DNA of 49,033 nt. Source: DASQFD01 sp035633255. GTDB taxonomy: Bacteria; Actinomycetota; Actinomycetes; Actinomycetales; Dermatophilaceae. The notes under the pieces are model-generated. The model did no database searches and was not told the DNA's origin. It saw only the letters and a list, made by a program, of their open reading frames with translations. The stretch lies in the NCBI GenBank assembly GCA_035633255.1, contig DASQFD010000082.1, forward strand, positions 1 to 49,033. The letters run 5' to 3'. The stretch's first letter is position 1; every line of letters begins with the position of its first letter. A program made the position numbers and the translations under genes. This document shows positions 33,824 through 41,852 of the stretch, piece by piece.

Positions 33824-35233
33824 TCAGGCCAGGTGGTCGACGAGGTGCGGCGCCAGGCCGATGTAGTCGTGCGGGGTGAGGGCGGTGAGCCGCTCCTCGA
33901 CGTCGGCGGGCAGGCCGAGGTCGTGGATGAAGTCCACGAGGTCGCCGCGGTCGATCCGCCGCCCGCGGGTCAGGCCCTTGAGCCGTTCGTAGGGCTCCTC
34001 CATGCCGGGCACGCCCTGGGCCGCCAGCGCCCGCATGGCGGACTGGACCGGCTCGGCGAGGACCTCCCAGTTCCCGTCGAGGTCCGCGGCCATCGCCTCC
34101 GGGACCGCGTCCAGGCCGGCGAGGCCACGGCGGACGTTGTCGATGGCGAGCAGCCCGTGGCCGAAGGCGGTGCCGATGTTGCGCTGCATCGAGGAGTCGG
34201 TGAGGTCGCGCTGCATGCGGGACTCCACGAGGGTCGAGGCCAGGACGTCCAGGAGCGCGTTGCCCACCTCGAGGTTCGCCTCGGCGTTCTCGAAGCGGAT
34301 CGGGTTGACCTTGTGCGGCATCGTGCTCGACCCCACCGTGCCCTGACCGCGCACCTGGGCGAAGTAGCCGAGCGAGATGTAGCTCCACATGTCGGTGCAG
34401 AGGTTGTGCAGCACCCGGTTGAAGCGGGCCGTGTCGGCATAGAGCTCGGCCTGCCAGTCGTGGCTCTCGATCTGGGTCGTGAGCGGGTTCCACGTCAGCC
34501 CGAGCCCCTCGACGAAGGTCCGGCTGACGTCCTGCCAGTCGGCCCCCGGCACCGCGGCGAGGTGGGCACCGTAGGTGCCGGTCGCGCCGTTCAGCTTGCC
34601 GAGGTACTCCGCCGACCCCACCCGGCGCAGCTGCCGCCGGAGCCGTGCCACGAGGACGGCCAGCTCCTTGCCGAGCGTGGTCGGCGTGGCCGGCTGGCCG
34701 TGGGTGCGGGCGAGCATGGGCAGGGTGCGCAGCTCCCGGGCCATCGTGGCGAGGTCGTCGACGAGCGCGGTCGCAGCCGGCAGCCACACCTGCAGCACGG
34801 CTCCGCGGACCATCCGCGCGTAGGCGAGGTTGTTGACGTCCTCACTGGTGCAGCAGAAGTGCACGAGCTCGCCGAGGCCCGCGTCCGCCGGGTGCGGCGC
34901 GATCCGCGCGAGGCGCTGCTTGAGGACGTACTCGACGGCCTTGACGTCGTGCTGGGTCACCCGCTCGGTGACGGCGATCTCCGTGATGTCGTCCGGGCCG
35001 AAGTCGGTGACGACCTCGCGCAGCGCCTCCTGCTCGGCGGGCGTGAGCCGGCGCACGCCGGGCACCACGCCGTGCTCGGTCAGGTGGATGACCCACTCCA
35101 CCTCGACGTGCAGGCGCTCGCGGTTGAGCGCCGGCTCGGAGAGGTGGTCGACCAGTGGGGCTACGACGCCGCGGTAGCGGCCGTCGAGGGCACCGAGGGC
35201 GATGGGCGGTGACGCGTCGGCGAGCGAGGCCAT
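33824..35233 (-). CDS. purB: Adenylosuccinate lyase
   Basis: Cleaves SAICAR and adenylosuccinate in purine synthesis. 469 residues of the fumarase/aspartase superfamily. The signature loop is GSSTMPHKVNPIRFENAEAN. CCTSEDVNNLAYA and ARTHGQPATPTTLGKEL supply the other active-site segments. The ATG at 35233 was chosen over the one at 35242 because GGGAGG directly abuts the latter but lies about 9 bases before the former. It resembles the E. coli-type (longer) PurB rather than the Bacillus type. It is in line with the phosphatase upstream and GH2 downstream. Confidence 0.95.
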   Translation of the reverse strand: MASLADASPPIALGALDGRYRGVVAPLVDHLSEPALNRERLHVEVEWVIHLTEHGVVPGVRRLTPAEQEALREVVTDFGPDDITEIAVTERVTQHDVKAVEYVLKQRLARIAPHPADAGLGELVHFCCTSEDVNNLAYARMVRGAVLQVWLPAATALVDDLATMARELRTLPMLARTHGQPATPTTLGKELAVLVARLRRQLRRVGSAEYLGKLNGATGTYGAHLAAVPGADWQDVSRTFVEGLGLTWNPLTTQIESHDWQAELYADTARFNRVLHNLCTDMWSYISLGYFAQVRGQGTVGSSTMPHKVNPIRFENAEANLEVGNALLDVLASTLVESRMQRDLTDSSMQRNIGTAFGHGLLAIDNVRRGLAGLDAVPEAMAADLDGNWEVLAEPVQSAMRALAAQGVPGMEEPYERLKGLTRGRRIDRGDLVDFIHDLGLPADVEERLTALTPHDYIGLAPHLVDHLA

Positions 35234-35276
35234 GACGGCCATCCTCCCAGAGCGCCGGCACCGGTCGAGACCGACG

Positions 35277-35789
35277 TCAGCCCTCGTCGAGGTGCGAAAG
35301 GACGTGCTCGACCACGCCGGGGACGGCGGCCCGCACCTCGTCGTAGGTCTGGTCGAACGAGTCGTCGTCGCCCCACCACGGGTCGTCCATGTCGAGCGTC
35401 CCCGCGGCGGCCGACTCGGGGTCGAAGGAGCGGATCAGGCGCACCTTCGCGGCGTCCTCGTCGGTCGGCGCCAGGCGGCGCAGCGCCCGCTCGTGTCCGA
35501 CGTCCGCGGCGAGCACGAGGTCGAGCTGGCCGAACCACTGCCGGTCGAAGCGCCGCGCCCGGTGCCCGGACCAGCCGCCGTCGGCGTGCCCGCGGCGGCG
35601 CAGCGCGGCGACGGTGCGCCGGTCCATGGGGTTGCCCCGCTCCTCCGAGGACGTGCCGGCCGAGTCCACGAGCACCCGGTCGGCCAACCCGGCCTCGTCG
35701 AGGGTCTCCCGCAGCAGCCACTCCGCCATCGGGGAGCGGCAGATGTTGCCGGTGCAGACGACGCAGATCCGGTAGGGGCGCGAGCTCAC
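35277..35789 (-). CDS. Low-molecular-weight protein-tyrosine phosphatase
   Basis: 170 residues. The P-loop VVCTGNICRSPMAE (CX5R with Cys12 and Arg18) is at the N-terminus and the catalytic acid is in DMDDPWWGDD (DP). Such proteins dephosphorylate tyrosine in bacterial signalling or polysaccharide control, or act as secreted effectors in pathogens. The GTG at 35789 sits directly before the first strand. It is 43 bp upstream of purB on the same strand. Confidence 0.93.
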   Translation of the reverse strand: MSSRPYRICVVCTGNICRSPMAEWLLRETLDEAGLADRVLVDSAGTSSEERGNPMDRRTVAALRRRGHADGGWSGHRARRFDRQWFGQLDLVLAADVGHERALRRLAPTDEDAAKVRLIRSFDPESAAAGTLDMDDPWWGDDDSFDQTYDEVRAAVPGVVEHVLSHLDEG

Positions 35790-35937
35790 CCGCCGATCCT
35801 GCCACCCGCTCGGGGGTCGGGCGTGGGGCTCCGAGGGCGGGGCGCCGGTGTGGATCGCGCCACACCCCGGGCCCCCGCGCAGCGCGCGCCGTGCGGGGAG
35901 GGGCCGCCGGACCGCGTTCGCCGCACCGGAACGCGGG

Positions 35938-35956
35938 TTAGGTCACCCTCACCCGG
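35938..35956. promoter_or_regulatory. Possible DtxR/IdeR iron box upstream of feoA
   Basis: TTAGGTCACCCTCACCCGG matches the iron-box consensus in the left half (TTAGGT) and at about 12 of 19 positions overall; the right half is weak. It lies 17 bp before the feoA GTG. Its place before ferrous-iron uptake genes supports iron repression. Confidence 0.55.
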
Positions 35957-35972
35957 GCGTACGCTGAGGCCC

Positions 35973-36302
35973 GTGTCGTCCTCGCTCGCCCGTGCGCCGC
36001 ACGGGGTGCCGCTCGTGCTCGTCGGCACCCGTGCCCAGGGTGACGTCGTGCGTCGCCTGGCCGAGCTCGGCCTGCGCCGCGGGGCGCACCTGCGCAGCGT
36101 CCAGCGCACCGCCGGTGGCGGCCGGGTGGTCGACGTCGGCGGCTCGCGGATCGCCCTGGGGCGCGACCTGCTGGCCCTGATCGAGGTCGAGCCGGCGGCG
36201 CCACCGGCCCCCCCGCCGACACCGTCCGCACCGCCGACCGCGCACGCACCGGTGCCCGCGCACGCACCGGTGCCCGCGGCGGCACGGACCGGTATGCCGT
36301 GA
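35973..36302 (+). CDS. feoA: FeoA-family ferrous iron transport protein A
   Basis: 109 residues. The SH3-like FeoA core (GVPLVLVGTRAQGDVVRRLAEL, GLRRGAHLRSVQRTAGGG, GGSRIALGRDLLALIEVE) occupies the first 75 residues. A Pro/Ala-rich tail follows, encoded partly by an 18-bp duplication (HAPVPAHAPVPA), which is unusual for FeoA. The GTG at 35973 begins VSSSLARAPHGVP. The stop overlaps the GTG of feoB (GTGA). Confidence 0.9.
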   Translation: MSSSLARAPHGVPLVLVGTRAQGDVVRRLAELGLRRGAHLRSVQRTAGGGRVVDVGGSRIALGRDLLALIEVEPAAPPAPPPTPSAPPTAHAPVPAHAPVPAAARTGMP

Positions 36303-38398
36303 CGGCCGGCCCGCGCCCCGCGGTGACCCGGGCGCCCCCCACCCCGCCGGTGCCCGACCGCGCGCCGGTGGCCGAGCGGGTGGCCGCGCCGGCGTCGGGC
36401 GGGGTGCCGTCCTGCCACTCCGACGCCGCCGGCTCCCCGGCGCCGGCCGGCTCGGCGACCGTCGCCCTGGTCGGCGCCCCGAACGTCGGCAAGTCCACGC
36501 TCTTCAACGCGCTCACCGGCGCCCGGCGCAGCGTCGGCAACTGGCCTGGAACCACCGTCGAGGTCGGCCGGGGGTCCTGGCGGCCCGGCGGGGGTGACTC
36601 CGGGCAGGTCGCACTCGTGGACCTGCCGGGCGCCTACTCCCTGGACGCCCTCAGCCCCGACGAGGCGCTGACCCGCGACCTGCTGGTCGCCCCACCGACC
36701 GGCGAGCGGCCCGACGTCGTGGTCGTCGTCGCGTCCGCCGCGCACCTGGCGCGCAGCCTCTACCTGCTCGCCCAGCTGCGCGAGACCGACTCCCGGGTGG
36801 CCGTGGCGCTCACCATGGGCGACGTGGCGCACCGGCGCGGCCTGACCATCGACGCCGACGCGCTGGCCGTCGCGATCGGGTGCCCGGTGGTCCCGCTCGA
36901 CCCGCGCCGGCGGCGTGGCACGGTCGAGCTCGCCGACGCCGTCGCCGGCCTCCTCGGGCAGGAACCCGCGGCGCCGCGCGGTCGCGAACACCCGGCATAC
37001 CCGCTCCCGCAGGGCTCCGGTGGTGCGGTGGACGCGTCGCCCGCGCCCGCGGAGGACCTGGACGAGGACCTGCTGGCCGCGGACGAGCGGTTCGCGTGGA
37101 TCGAGGCGGCGGTGGAGGCCGCCACCTCCCACAGCGGCGAGCACCGGCGCACCTGGTCGGACCGGATCGACCGGTGGGTCACCGCGCCCGTCGTCGGGCC
37201 GCTGGTGTTCCTCGTCGTCATGTGGCTGGTGTTCACGCTGACGACCACGGTCGCCGCGCCGCTGCAGGACGCCCTGGACGCCCTGGTCCGCGGCCCGCTC
37301 TCCAGCGGGGCCGGCGCGGTGCTCGACGCGGTCGGGCTGGGCGACACCGTGGTGAGCGGCTTCGTGATCGACGGGCTGATCGCCGGGGTCGGGATGCTGC
37401 TGACCTTCGTCCCGCTCATGGCCCTGATGTTCCTGCTGCTGGCGGTGCTGGAGGACTCCGGCTACCTCGCCCGCGCCGCCGTCGTCACCGACCGGCTGAT
37501 GGGCCGGCTCGGGCTGCCCGGGCGGGCGTTCCTGCCGCTCGTCGTGGGCTTCGGGTGCAACGTGCCGGCGATCGCCGCGACCCGGATCCTGCCCCGGGCC
37601 CGGGACCGCGTGCTCACCGCGCTGCTCGTGCCGTTCACCTCGTGCTCGGCGCGGCTGACTGTCTACGTGCTGCTCGCCACGACCTTCTTCCCGTCGGCGG
37701 CGGGGACCGTCGTCTTCGCGATGTACCTCGTCTCGATCCTGCTCGTGGTGCTGGTGGGCCTGCTGCTGCGGGCGACGCTGTGGCGGATGGTCGGGGCCGA
37801 ACCCCTGCTCATCGACCTGCCGCCCTACCAGCGGCCGACGCTCGCGCTGACGATGTCCGTGACCTGGCTGCGCCTGCAGGGCTTCCTGCGCACCGCTTCG
37901 GGGATCATCGTCGCCACCGTGTGCGTGGTCTGGCTGCTCCAGTCGGTGCCCGTGGGCGGCGGGAGCTTCGGTGCGGTGCCCGTGTCGGACAGCCTGTATG
38001 CCGCCCTGTCCCGGGCCGTGTCCCCGCTCCTCGCGCCGGCCGGGTTCGGTCAGTGGGAGGCGGTCTCCGCCCTGCTGGTGGGCTTCGTCGCCAAGGAGGC
38101 GGTGATCTCGTCGTGGGCGCAGACCTACGCGCTCGCCGAGCCGGCGTCCGGCCGGGAGCCGGGACAGCTCGGCTCGCAGCTCCTCGCGACGTTCGACTCG
38201 GCGTCCGGCGGGCACGGCAGCGTGGCGGTCGTGGCCTTCATGGTGTTCCTGCTGGCCTACACCCCGTGCGTGGCGACGCTGGCGGCCCAGCGGCGTGAGC
38301 TCGGCGGGCGGTGGACCGCCTTCGGTGTGGCGCTCCAGCTCGCCGTCGCCTGGACCCTGGCGGTCCTCGTGTTCCAGGTCGGACGGCTGTTCTGGTGA
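36299..38398 (+). CDS. feoB: FeoB ferrous iron transporter
   Basis: 699-residue inner-membrane Fe2+ transporter with a cytoplasmic G domain. About 55 Pro-rich N-terminal residues precede G1 (LVGAPNVGKSTLFNALTG). They are followed by the switch region GNWPGTTVEVGRG and G3 DLPGAYSL. The G4 position reads ALTMGDVA, lacking the usual Asn of N-x-x-D. The membrane part has the gate motifs VVGFGCNVPAIAATR and VPFTSCSARLTVYVLL, and VGFVAKEAVISSWAQT near the end. Overlaps feoA and feoC by 4 bp each, so the three are translationally coupled. Confidence 0.95.
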   Translation: MTAGPRPAVTRAPPTPPVPDRAPVAERVAAPASGGVPSCHSDAAGSPAPAGSATVALVGAPNVGKSTLFNALTGARRSVGNWPGTTVEVGRGSWRPGGGDSGQVALVDLPGAYSLDALSPDEALTRDLLVAPPTGERPDVVVVVASAAHLARSLYLLAQLRETDSRVAVALTMGDVAHRRGLTIDADALAVAIGCPVVPLDPRRRRGTVELADAVAGLLGQEPAAPRGREHPAYPLPQGSGGAVDASPAPAEDLDEDLLAADERFAWIEAAVEAATSHSGEHRRTWSDRIDRWVTAPVVGPLVFLVVMWLVFTLTTTVAAPLQDALDALVRGPLSSGAGAVLDAVGLGDTVVSGFVIDGLIAGVGMLLTFVPLMALMFLLLAVLEDSGYLARAAVVTDRLMGRLGLPGRAFLPLVVGFGCNVPAIAATRILPRARDRVLTALLVPFTSCSARLTVYVLLATTFFPSAAGTVVFAMYLVSILLVVLVGLLLRATLWRMVGAEPLLIDLPPYQRPTLALTMSVTWLRLQGFLRTASGIIVATVCVVWLLQSVPVGGGSFGAVPVSDSLYAALSRAVSPLLAPAGFGQWEAVSALLVGFVAKEAVISSWAQTYALAEPASGREPGQLGSQLLATFDSASGGHGSVAVVAFMVFLLAYTPCVATLAAQRRELGGRWTAFGVALQLAVAWTLAVLVFQVGRLFW

Positions 38399-38721
38399 GC
38401 ACCGGCAGCGCCCCCACGCCCACTCCCACGCCCCGACCGCTGACCGCGGTGCTCGCGGCCCTCGACGGTGGTGCCCGCTCGCTCGACGAGGTCGCTCGGC
38501 GCACCGGGCTGAGCAGCACCGTGGTGCGGGCCGCCGTGGAGCACCTCGTCCGGGCCGGGCTCCTGGAGACCCGCGAGCTGGCGATGGCGTGCCCGTCCGG
38601 GGGCTGCGGCACCTGCGCCTCCGGCACCGTGGAGGGCACCGCCGGCTGCGGCGCGGACGCCCCGGCGGCGCGGCGCACCGGGCCGGCGCTGGTGACGATC
38701 GGCCGCCGCCGCTCGGGCTAG
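38395..38721 (+). CDS. feoC: FeoC-like winged-helix protein with cysteine cluster
   Basis: 108 residues. The N-terminal winged helix (LTAVLAALDGGARSLDEVAR, RTGLSSTVVRAAVEHLVRAG) is followed by a Cys-rich loop ACPSGGCGTCASG and a further Cys pair region (GTAGCGADA), as in FeoC proteins that bind Fe-S clusters. It may regulate feoAB transcription or FeoB stability. GTG start overlaps the feoB stop (GTGA). Confidence 0.87.
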   Translation: MSTGSAPTPTPTPRPLTAVLAALDGGARSLDEVARRTGLSSTVVRAAVEHLVRAGLLETRELAMACPSGGCGTCASGTVEGTAGCGADAPAARRTGPALVTIGRRRSG

Positions 38722-38750
38722 ACCGCACCGGCCCGTGGGTGGACCCTCCG

Positions 38751-39293
38751 TCAGGCGGCGGCGGTGACGTCCTCGCGGGCCAGCATCCGGACGAGCGCAC
38801 CGACGGCGGTGTCCAGCTGGCCGTCCAGGGACCCGTCGCGGAGCAGCTGGGAGGCGCTCGGGACGCCGACGGTGTCCTCGAGCACGTCCGCGCCGGCGAC
38901 CCGCATGATCCGCACCGCGTCGTCGCGGACCCACTGCGCGGCGCGCGGTGACGCGGTCGCGGCGAGGACCGCGGCGCGCTTGCCCGCGAGAGCGGCCGAG
39001 CCGCGCGGCCGGGAGGTCCAGTCGATGGCGTTCTTCAGCACCGCCGGGAGGCTGCCGTTGTACTCCGGCGTCACGACCAGCACCGCGTCGGCCCGGGCGA
39101 CCTCCTCGCGGAACGCGCGAGCGGCCCCGGGCACGTCCGCACCGTCGAGGTCCTCGGAGTAGAAGGGCAGCCGGGCCGGCAGCTCGGACACGGTCACGGT
39201 CGCGTGCGCCGGCAGGTGCCCGACGGCCACGTCGGCGAGGTGGCGGTTGAGCGAGTCGGCGCGGAGGCTGCCGACGAGGACGAGGACGTGCAT
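38751..39293 (-). CDS. NADPH-dependent FMN reductase family protein
   Basis: 180-residue flavodoxin-fold reductase. Phosphate loop LVGSLRADSLNRHLA is at the N-terminus and VVTPEYNGSLPAVLKNAIDW is the flavin-site motif of the chromate/azo/quinone reductase group. The ATG at 39293 has AGGAG at good spacing. The physiological acceptor is not known. A short dyad (TTGT/ACAA) lies upstream at 39384-39398. Confidence 0.92.
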   Translation of the reverse strand: MHVLVLVGSLRADSLNRHLADVAVGHLPAHATVTVSELPARLPFYSEDLDGADVPGAARAFREEVARADAVLVVTPEYNGSLPAVLKNAIDWTSRPRGSAALAGKRAAVLAATASPRAAQWVRDDAVRIMRVAGADVLEDTVGVPSASQLLRDGSLDGQLDTAVGALVRMLAREDVTAAA

Positions 39294-39383
39294 GGGGACT
39301 CCTGCGGGGGGCGGGGGGAGGGGCGAGGGGGCAGTGGCATGGGAGGGGCAGAGGTCGCGTGGTGCGCCGTCTCCGGCTCCTAG

Positions 39384-39398
39384 TTGTCTGTTCAACAA
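39384..39398. promoter_or_regulatory. Possible operator between divergent genes
   Basis: TTGTCTGTTCAACAA has matching arms TTGT/ACAA and is strikingly AT-rich for the region. It lies about 90 bp from the FMN reductase start and 67 bp before the divergent membrane protein gene. No regulator is adjacent, so the assignment is tentative. Confidence 0.4.
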
Positions 39399-39464
39399 AG
39401 ACGCCACGGCGGGGATTCCCCCGACCCGGGGCTGGTGCCGACGGCGGGCGCTAGCGTCGAGTGC

Positions 39465-40406
39465 GTGCCCCGCGTCCCCCGGCCGGTGACCGTCGTCCTC
39501 GCCGTGCTCGTCGCTCTCCTGCTGCCGCTCGCCATGGCCTCCGCGTGGGTGGCGGCGGTGGTGAGCGACACCGACCGCTTCGTGTCCAAGGTGGCCCCGC
39601 TCGCCGAGGACCCCGAGGTGCAGGCGGCGTTGCGCTCGGCCGTGGGGCGCGCCGCCGTCTCGGCCGTCGACGTGGACGCCCGGGCGGCCGAGCTCGACCG
39701 CCTCCTCGCGGCCCGGGGGGTGCCCGAGGCTCTCCGGCGGGTCGCCGGGACCCTCGGAGCGAGCCTGGAGCAGGCGGTCACCGATGCGACCGACCGGGTG
39801 GCGGGGCAGGTGGTGACCAGTCCCCAGTTCAAGGCCACCTGGTCCGAGGCGTCCCTGCGCACGCACGCGACCCTGGTCGGCGTCCTCAGCGGGGAGGACG
39901 ACCGCCTCGTGGCCGAGGACGGCAGCCTGGTGCTCGGCCTCGAGGACGTCCTCGCCCCGGCCCTCGACCGGCTCGAGGTCGACGGCTGGGCGGCCGACGC
40001 GGCGACCTCCGCCGCCGCGGCCCAGCCCGGCATACCCCTGCTGGCTGCCGACCAGCTCGCCACCGCCCGCACCGGCTACCGGGTCCTCGACGCGGTGGGG
40101 ACCTGGCTGCCCGGGCTGACCCTCGTGCTGCTTCTGGTCACGGTGCTCACGGCGCGGGATGGCCGCCGCACCGGTCTGGGGCTGGGCCTCGCCGCCGCCG
40201 CGGCCGCGGCCCTGCTCGCCGTCGCCCTGGTCCTCCTCCGGGGGTCCCTTCTGGCCTCCGCTCCCGGTCCGGACGCGGCCACCATCCTCGGCGCCGCCTG
40301 GGACGCGCTCAGCCGCGACCTGTGGGTGGCCGTGTGGGTCGTCCTCGGCCTGGGCGCCCTCGCCGCCGTCGCCTGCTGGGCGGGCGGCCGGTCCGTCCCG
40401 GAGTGA
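39465..40406 (+). CDS. Membrane protein of unknown function, four predicted helices
   Basis: 313 residues. One N-terminal helix (TVVLAVLVALLLPLAMASAW) is followed by a long extracytoplasmic segment (VVSDTDRFVSKVAPLAEDPEVQAALRSAVG) of about 185 residues. Three C-terminal helices follow. The pattern is known in many actinobacteria, but I cannot name a function. The GTG at 39465 opens VPRVPRPVTVVLAV. Convergent with the M56 peptidase gene, 1 bp apart. Confidence 0.78.
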   Translation: MPRVPRPVTVVLAVLVALLLPLAMASAWVAAVVSDTDRFVSKVAPLAEDPEVQAALRSAVGRAAVSAVDVDARAAELDRLLAARGVPEALRRVAGTLGASLEQAVTDATDRVAGQVVTSPQFKATWSEASLRTHATLVGVLSGEDDRLVAEDGSLVLGLEDVLAPALDRLEVDGWAADAATSAAAAQPGIPLLAADQLATARTGYRVLDAVGTWLPGLTLVLLLVTVLTARDGRRTGLGLGLAAAAAAALLAVALVLLRGSLLASAPGPDAATILGAAWDALSRDLWVAVWVVLGLGALAAVACWAGGRSVPE

Positions 40407-40407
40407 C

Positions 40408-41277
40408 TCAGGCGGAGGCCCACGCCGCGGCCAGCAGGGCCACGGGCACGACGAGCAGCGCGACGGCATACAGGTACATCCCCGCGGTGAGCGCCGGGTG
40501 CACCGACCCGGCGGCCAGCAGCCGCAGCCGCAGCGGCAGCGGCGCACTGGTGCCGCCGCCGGCCGCGCCCATGGCGGCCTCCGGAGCGCGGCTCTCGGCC
40601 AGGGTGACGAGCGCGCGGGCGGTCTCGAGGGTGCCCACGCACCGCACCGACGCGCGGTCCGCGAGCGCCTCGACGAGCAGCCGCACCTCCTCCATGGCCG
40701 CCTCGCAGCGCAGCGGCCGCGGGACGGTCTCGTGGATGACGGTGAAGTACTCCAGCAGCAGGTCGTGCCGCCCGGCCAGGTGCGCCCGCTCGTGGGCGAC
40801 CACCGCCTCGAGCTGCGGCTCGGGGAGCGCGTCCAGCGTCCCCTGCGAGAGCACCACGCGCGCCTGGCGACCGGGCAGGCAGTATGCCGTCGGTGTGGGG
40901 TGCGCGAGCACCCGCACACGGCCGTCGCGGTGGTGGGCGATGATGTCGACGAGCTCGAGGTGGGAGGCCCGCAGCGCCCGCAGCCGGGTGCCGATGCGGT
41001 GACCGGAGCGCAGCAGCCGAGCCAGCATGAGCGCGCTGACGAGGGCGGCCAGCCCGGTCACCACCACGTGGACCGGCATCGGCCGGTCCTCGCCGAGGAG
41101 CCGGGCCGCGGCTGCGGGGGCGGCGGCGAGCGCGGCCAGGATGGCGGCGAGCGAGACGGACTGCCACGCGACCAGGGCCGCCCGTGGGGACCGGCGGAGG
41201 GTGTGCTGCCGCGCCATGGCACGAGGCACCGGGCCGGCGAGCAGCACGGCCAGCACCACGAGTGCGAGGACAGTCAC
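40408..41277 (-). CDS. M56-family membrane metallopeptidase (BlaR1-like)
   Basis: 289 residues with membrane helices at both ends and the zinc motif VVAHERAHLAGRHD (HExxH). It lacks the penicillin-binding sensor domain of staphylococcal BlaR1, as do mycobacterial BlaR-type proteins. With BlaI immediately upstream it forms a repressor-protease pair; the protease would cleave or inactivate BlaI upon a membrane signal. GTG at 41277 with GAGGA upstream. Confidence 0.88.
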   Translation of the reverse strand: MTVLALVVLAVLLAGPVPRAMARQHTLRRSPRAALVAWQSVSLAAILAALAAAPAAAARLLGEDRPMPVHVVVTGLAALVSALMLARLLRSGHRIGTRLRALRASHLELVDIIAHHRDGRVRVLAHPTPTAYCLPGRQARVVLSQGTLDALPEPQLEAVVAHERAHLAGRHDLLLEYFTVIHETVPRPLRCEAAMEEVRLLVEALADRASVRCVGTLETARALVTLAESRAPEAAMGAAGGGTSAPLPLRLRLLAAGSVHPALTAGMYLYAVALLVVPVALLAAAWASA

Positions 41278-41407
41278 ACTCAGATCCTCGCACGCGCGCC
41301 GGGGTGCCACGGACGTTCCGCGAGGGGGGCGCTCACCGCCCTCCTGTGGACGGTTCGGTGGCGGACCTCGGGTCCCGCCAGCCGACCTCAGGCCCCCCGG
41401 CGGGTGC

Positions 41408-41851
41408 TCAGCGCAGCAGCCGGGAGCGGCGTAGCGGGGAGCGACGCTCCACCACCTGCCGCGCCTCGACCTCGGCGAGCGCCGCCTTGAGGTCCGCGAT
41501 CTCCGAGGCGGTGGCGCCGTCGAGGAAGTGCAGCAGCGCCGTCCGCCGGTCGGTGACGTCCATGTCGTCCAGGGTCCGCCGCATCGTCTGGGCCGTCAGC
41601 GCCTCGCGGCTCCCCGCCGGGGTGTAGCGCCAGGCCCGACCGTCGCGCACCCGGGTGACGAGGGACTTCTTCGACAGCCGGTCCAGGACGGTCATCACCG
41701 TCGTGTAGGCGAGCTCGCGCTCGCCGGAGAAGCGGTCGAGCACCTCCCGGACGGTCGCGCCGTCCCCCCGCCCGTCCGTGGACTCCCACAGGTGGTCCAT
41801 GACCGCGCGCTCGAGGTCGCCGAGTCGGGGTGCGGAGGTGGAGACCGGCAT
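41408..41851 (-). CDS. BlaI/MecI/CopY-family transcriptional repressor
   Basis: 147-residue winged-helix repressor: RLGDLERAVMDHLWES, then ATVREVLDRF, then LAYTTVMTVLDRLSKKSLVTRV, the recognition region. The C-terminal part has TALLHFLDGATASEIADL, which dimerises and is a target for cleavage. The ATG at 41851 lies 1 bp after the cydC stop, so expression is tied to the cyd operon. In Mycobacterium tuberculosis BlaI controls blaC and ATP synthase genes, so a respiratory link is plausible here. Gap of 130 bp to the M56 gene. Confidence 0.92.
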   Translation of the reverse strand: MPVSTSAPRLGDLERAVMDHLWESTDGRGDGATVREVLDRFSGERELAYTTVMTVLDRLSKKSLVTRVRDGRAWRYTPAGSREALTAQTMRRTLDDMDVTDRRTALLHFLDGATASEIADLKAALAEVEARQVVERRSPLRRSRLLR

Positions 41852-41852
41852 G

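Noticed and set aside
38395..38721. A MarR/ArsR-type general regulator
   Set aside because: Cys-rich loop, small size and GTGA coupling to feoB fit FeoC better.
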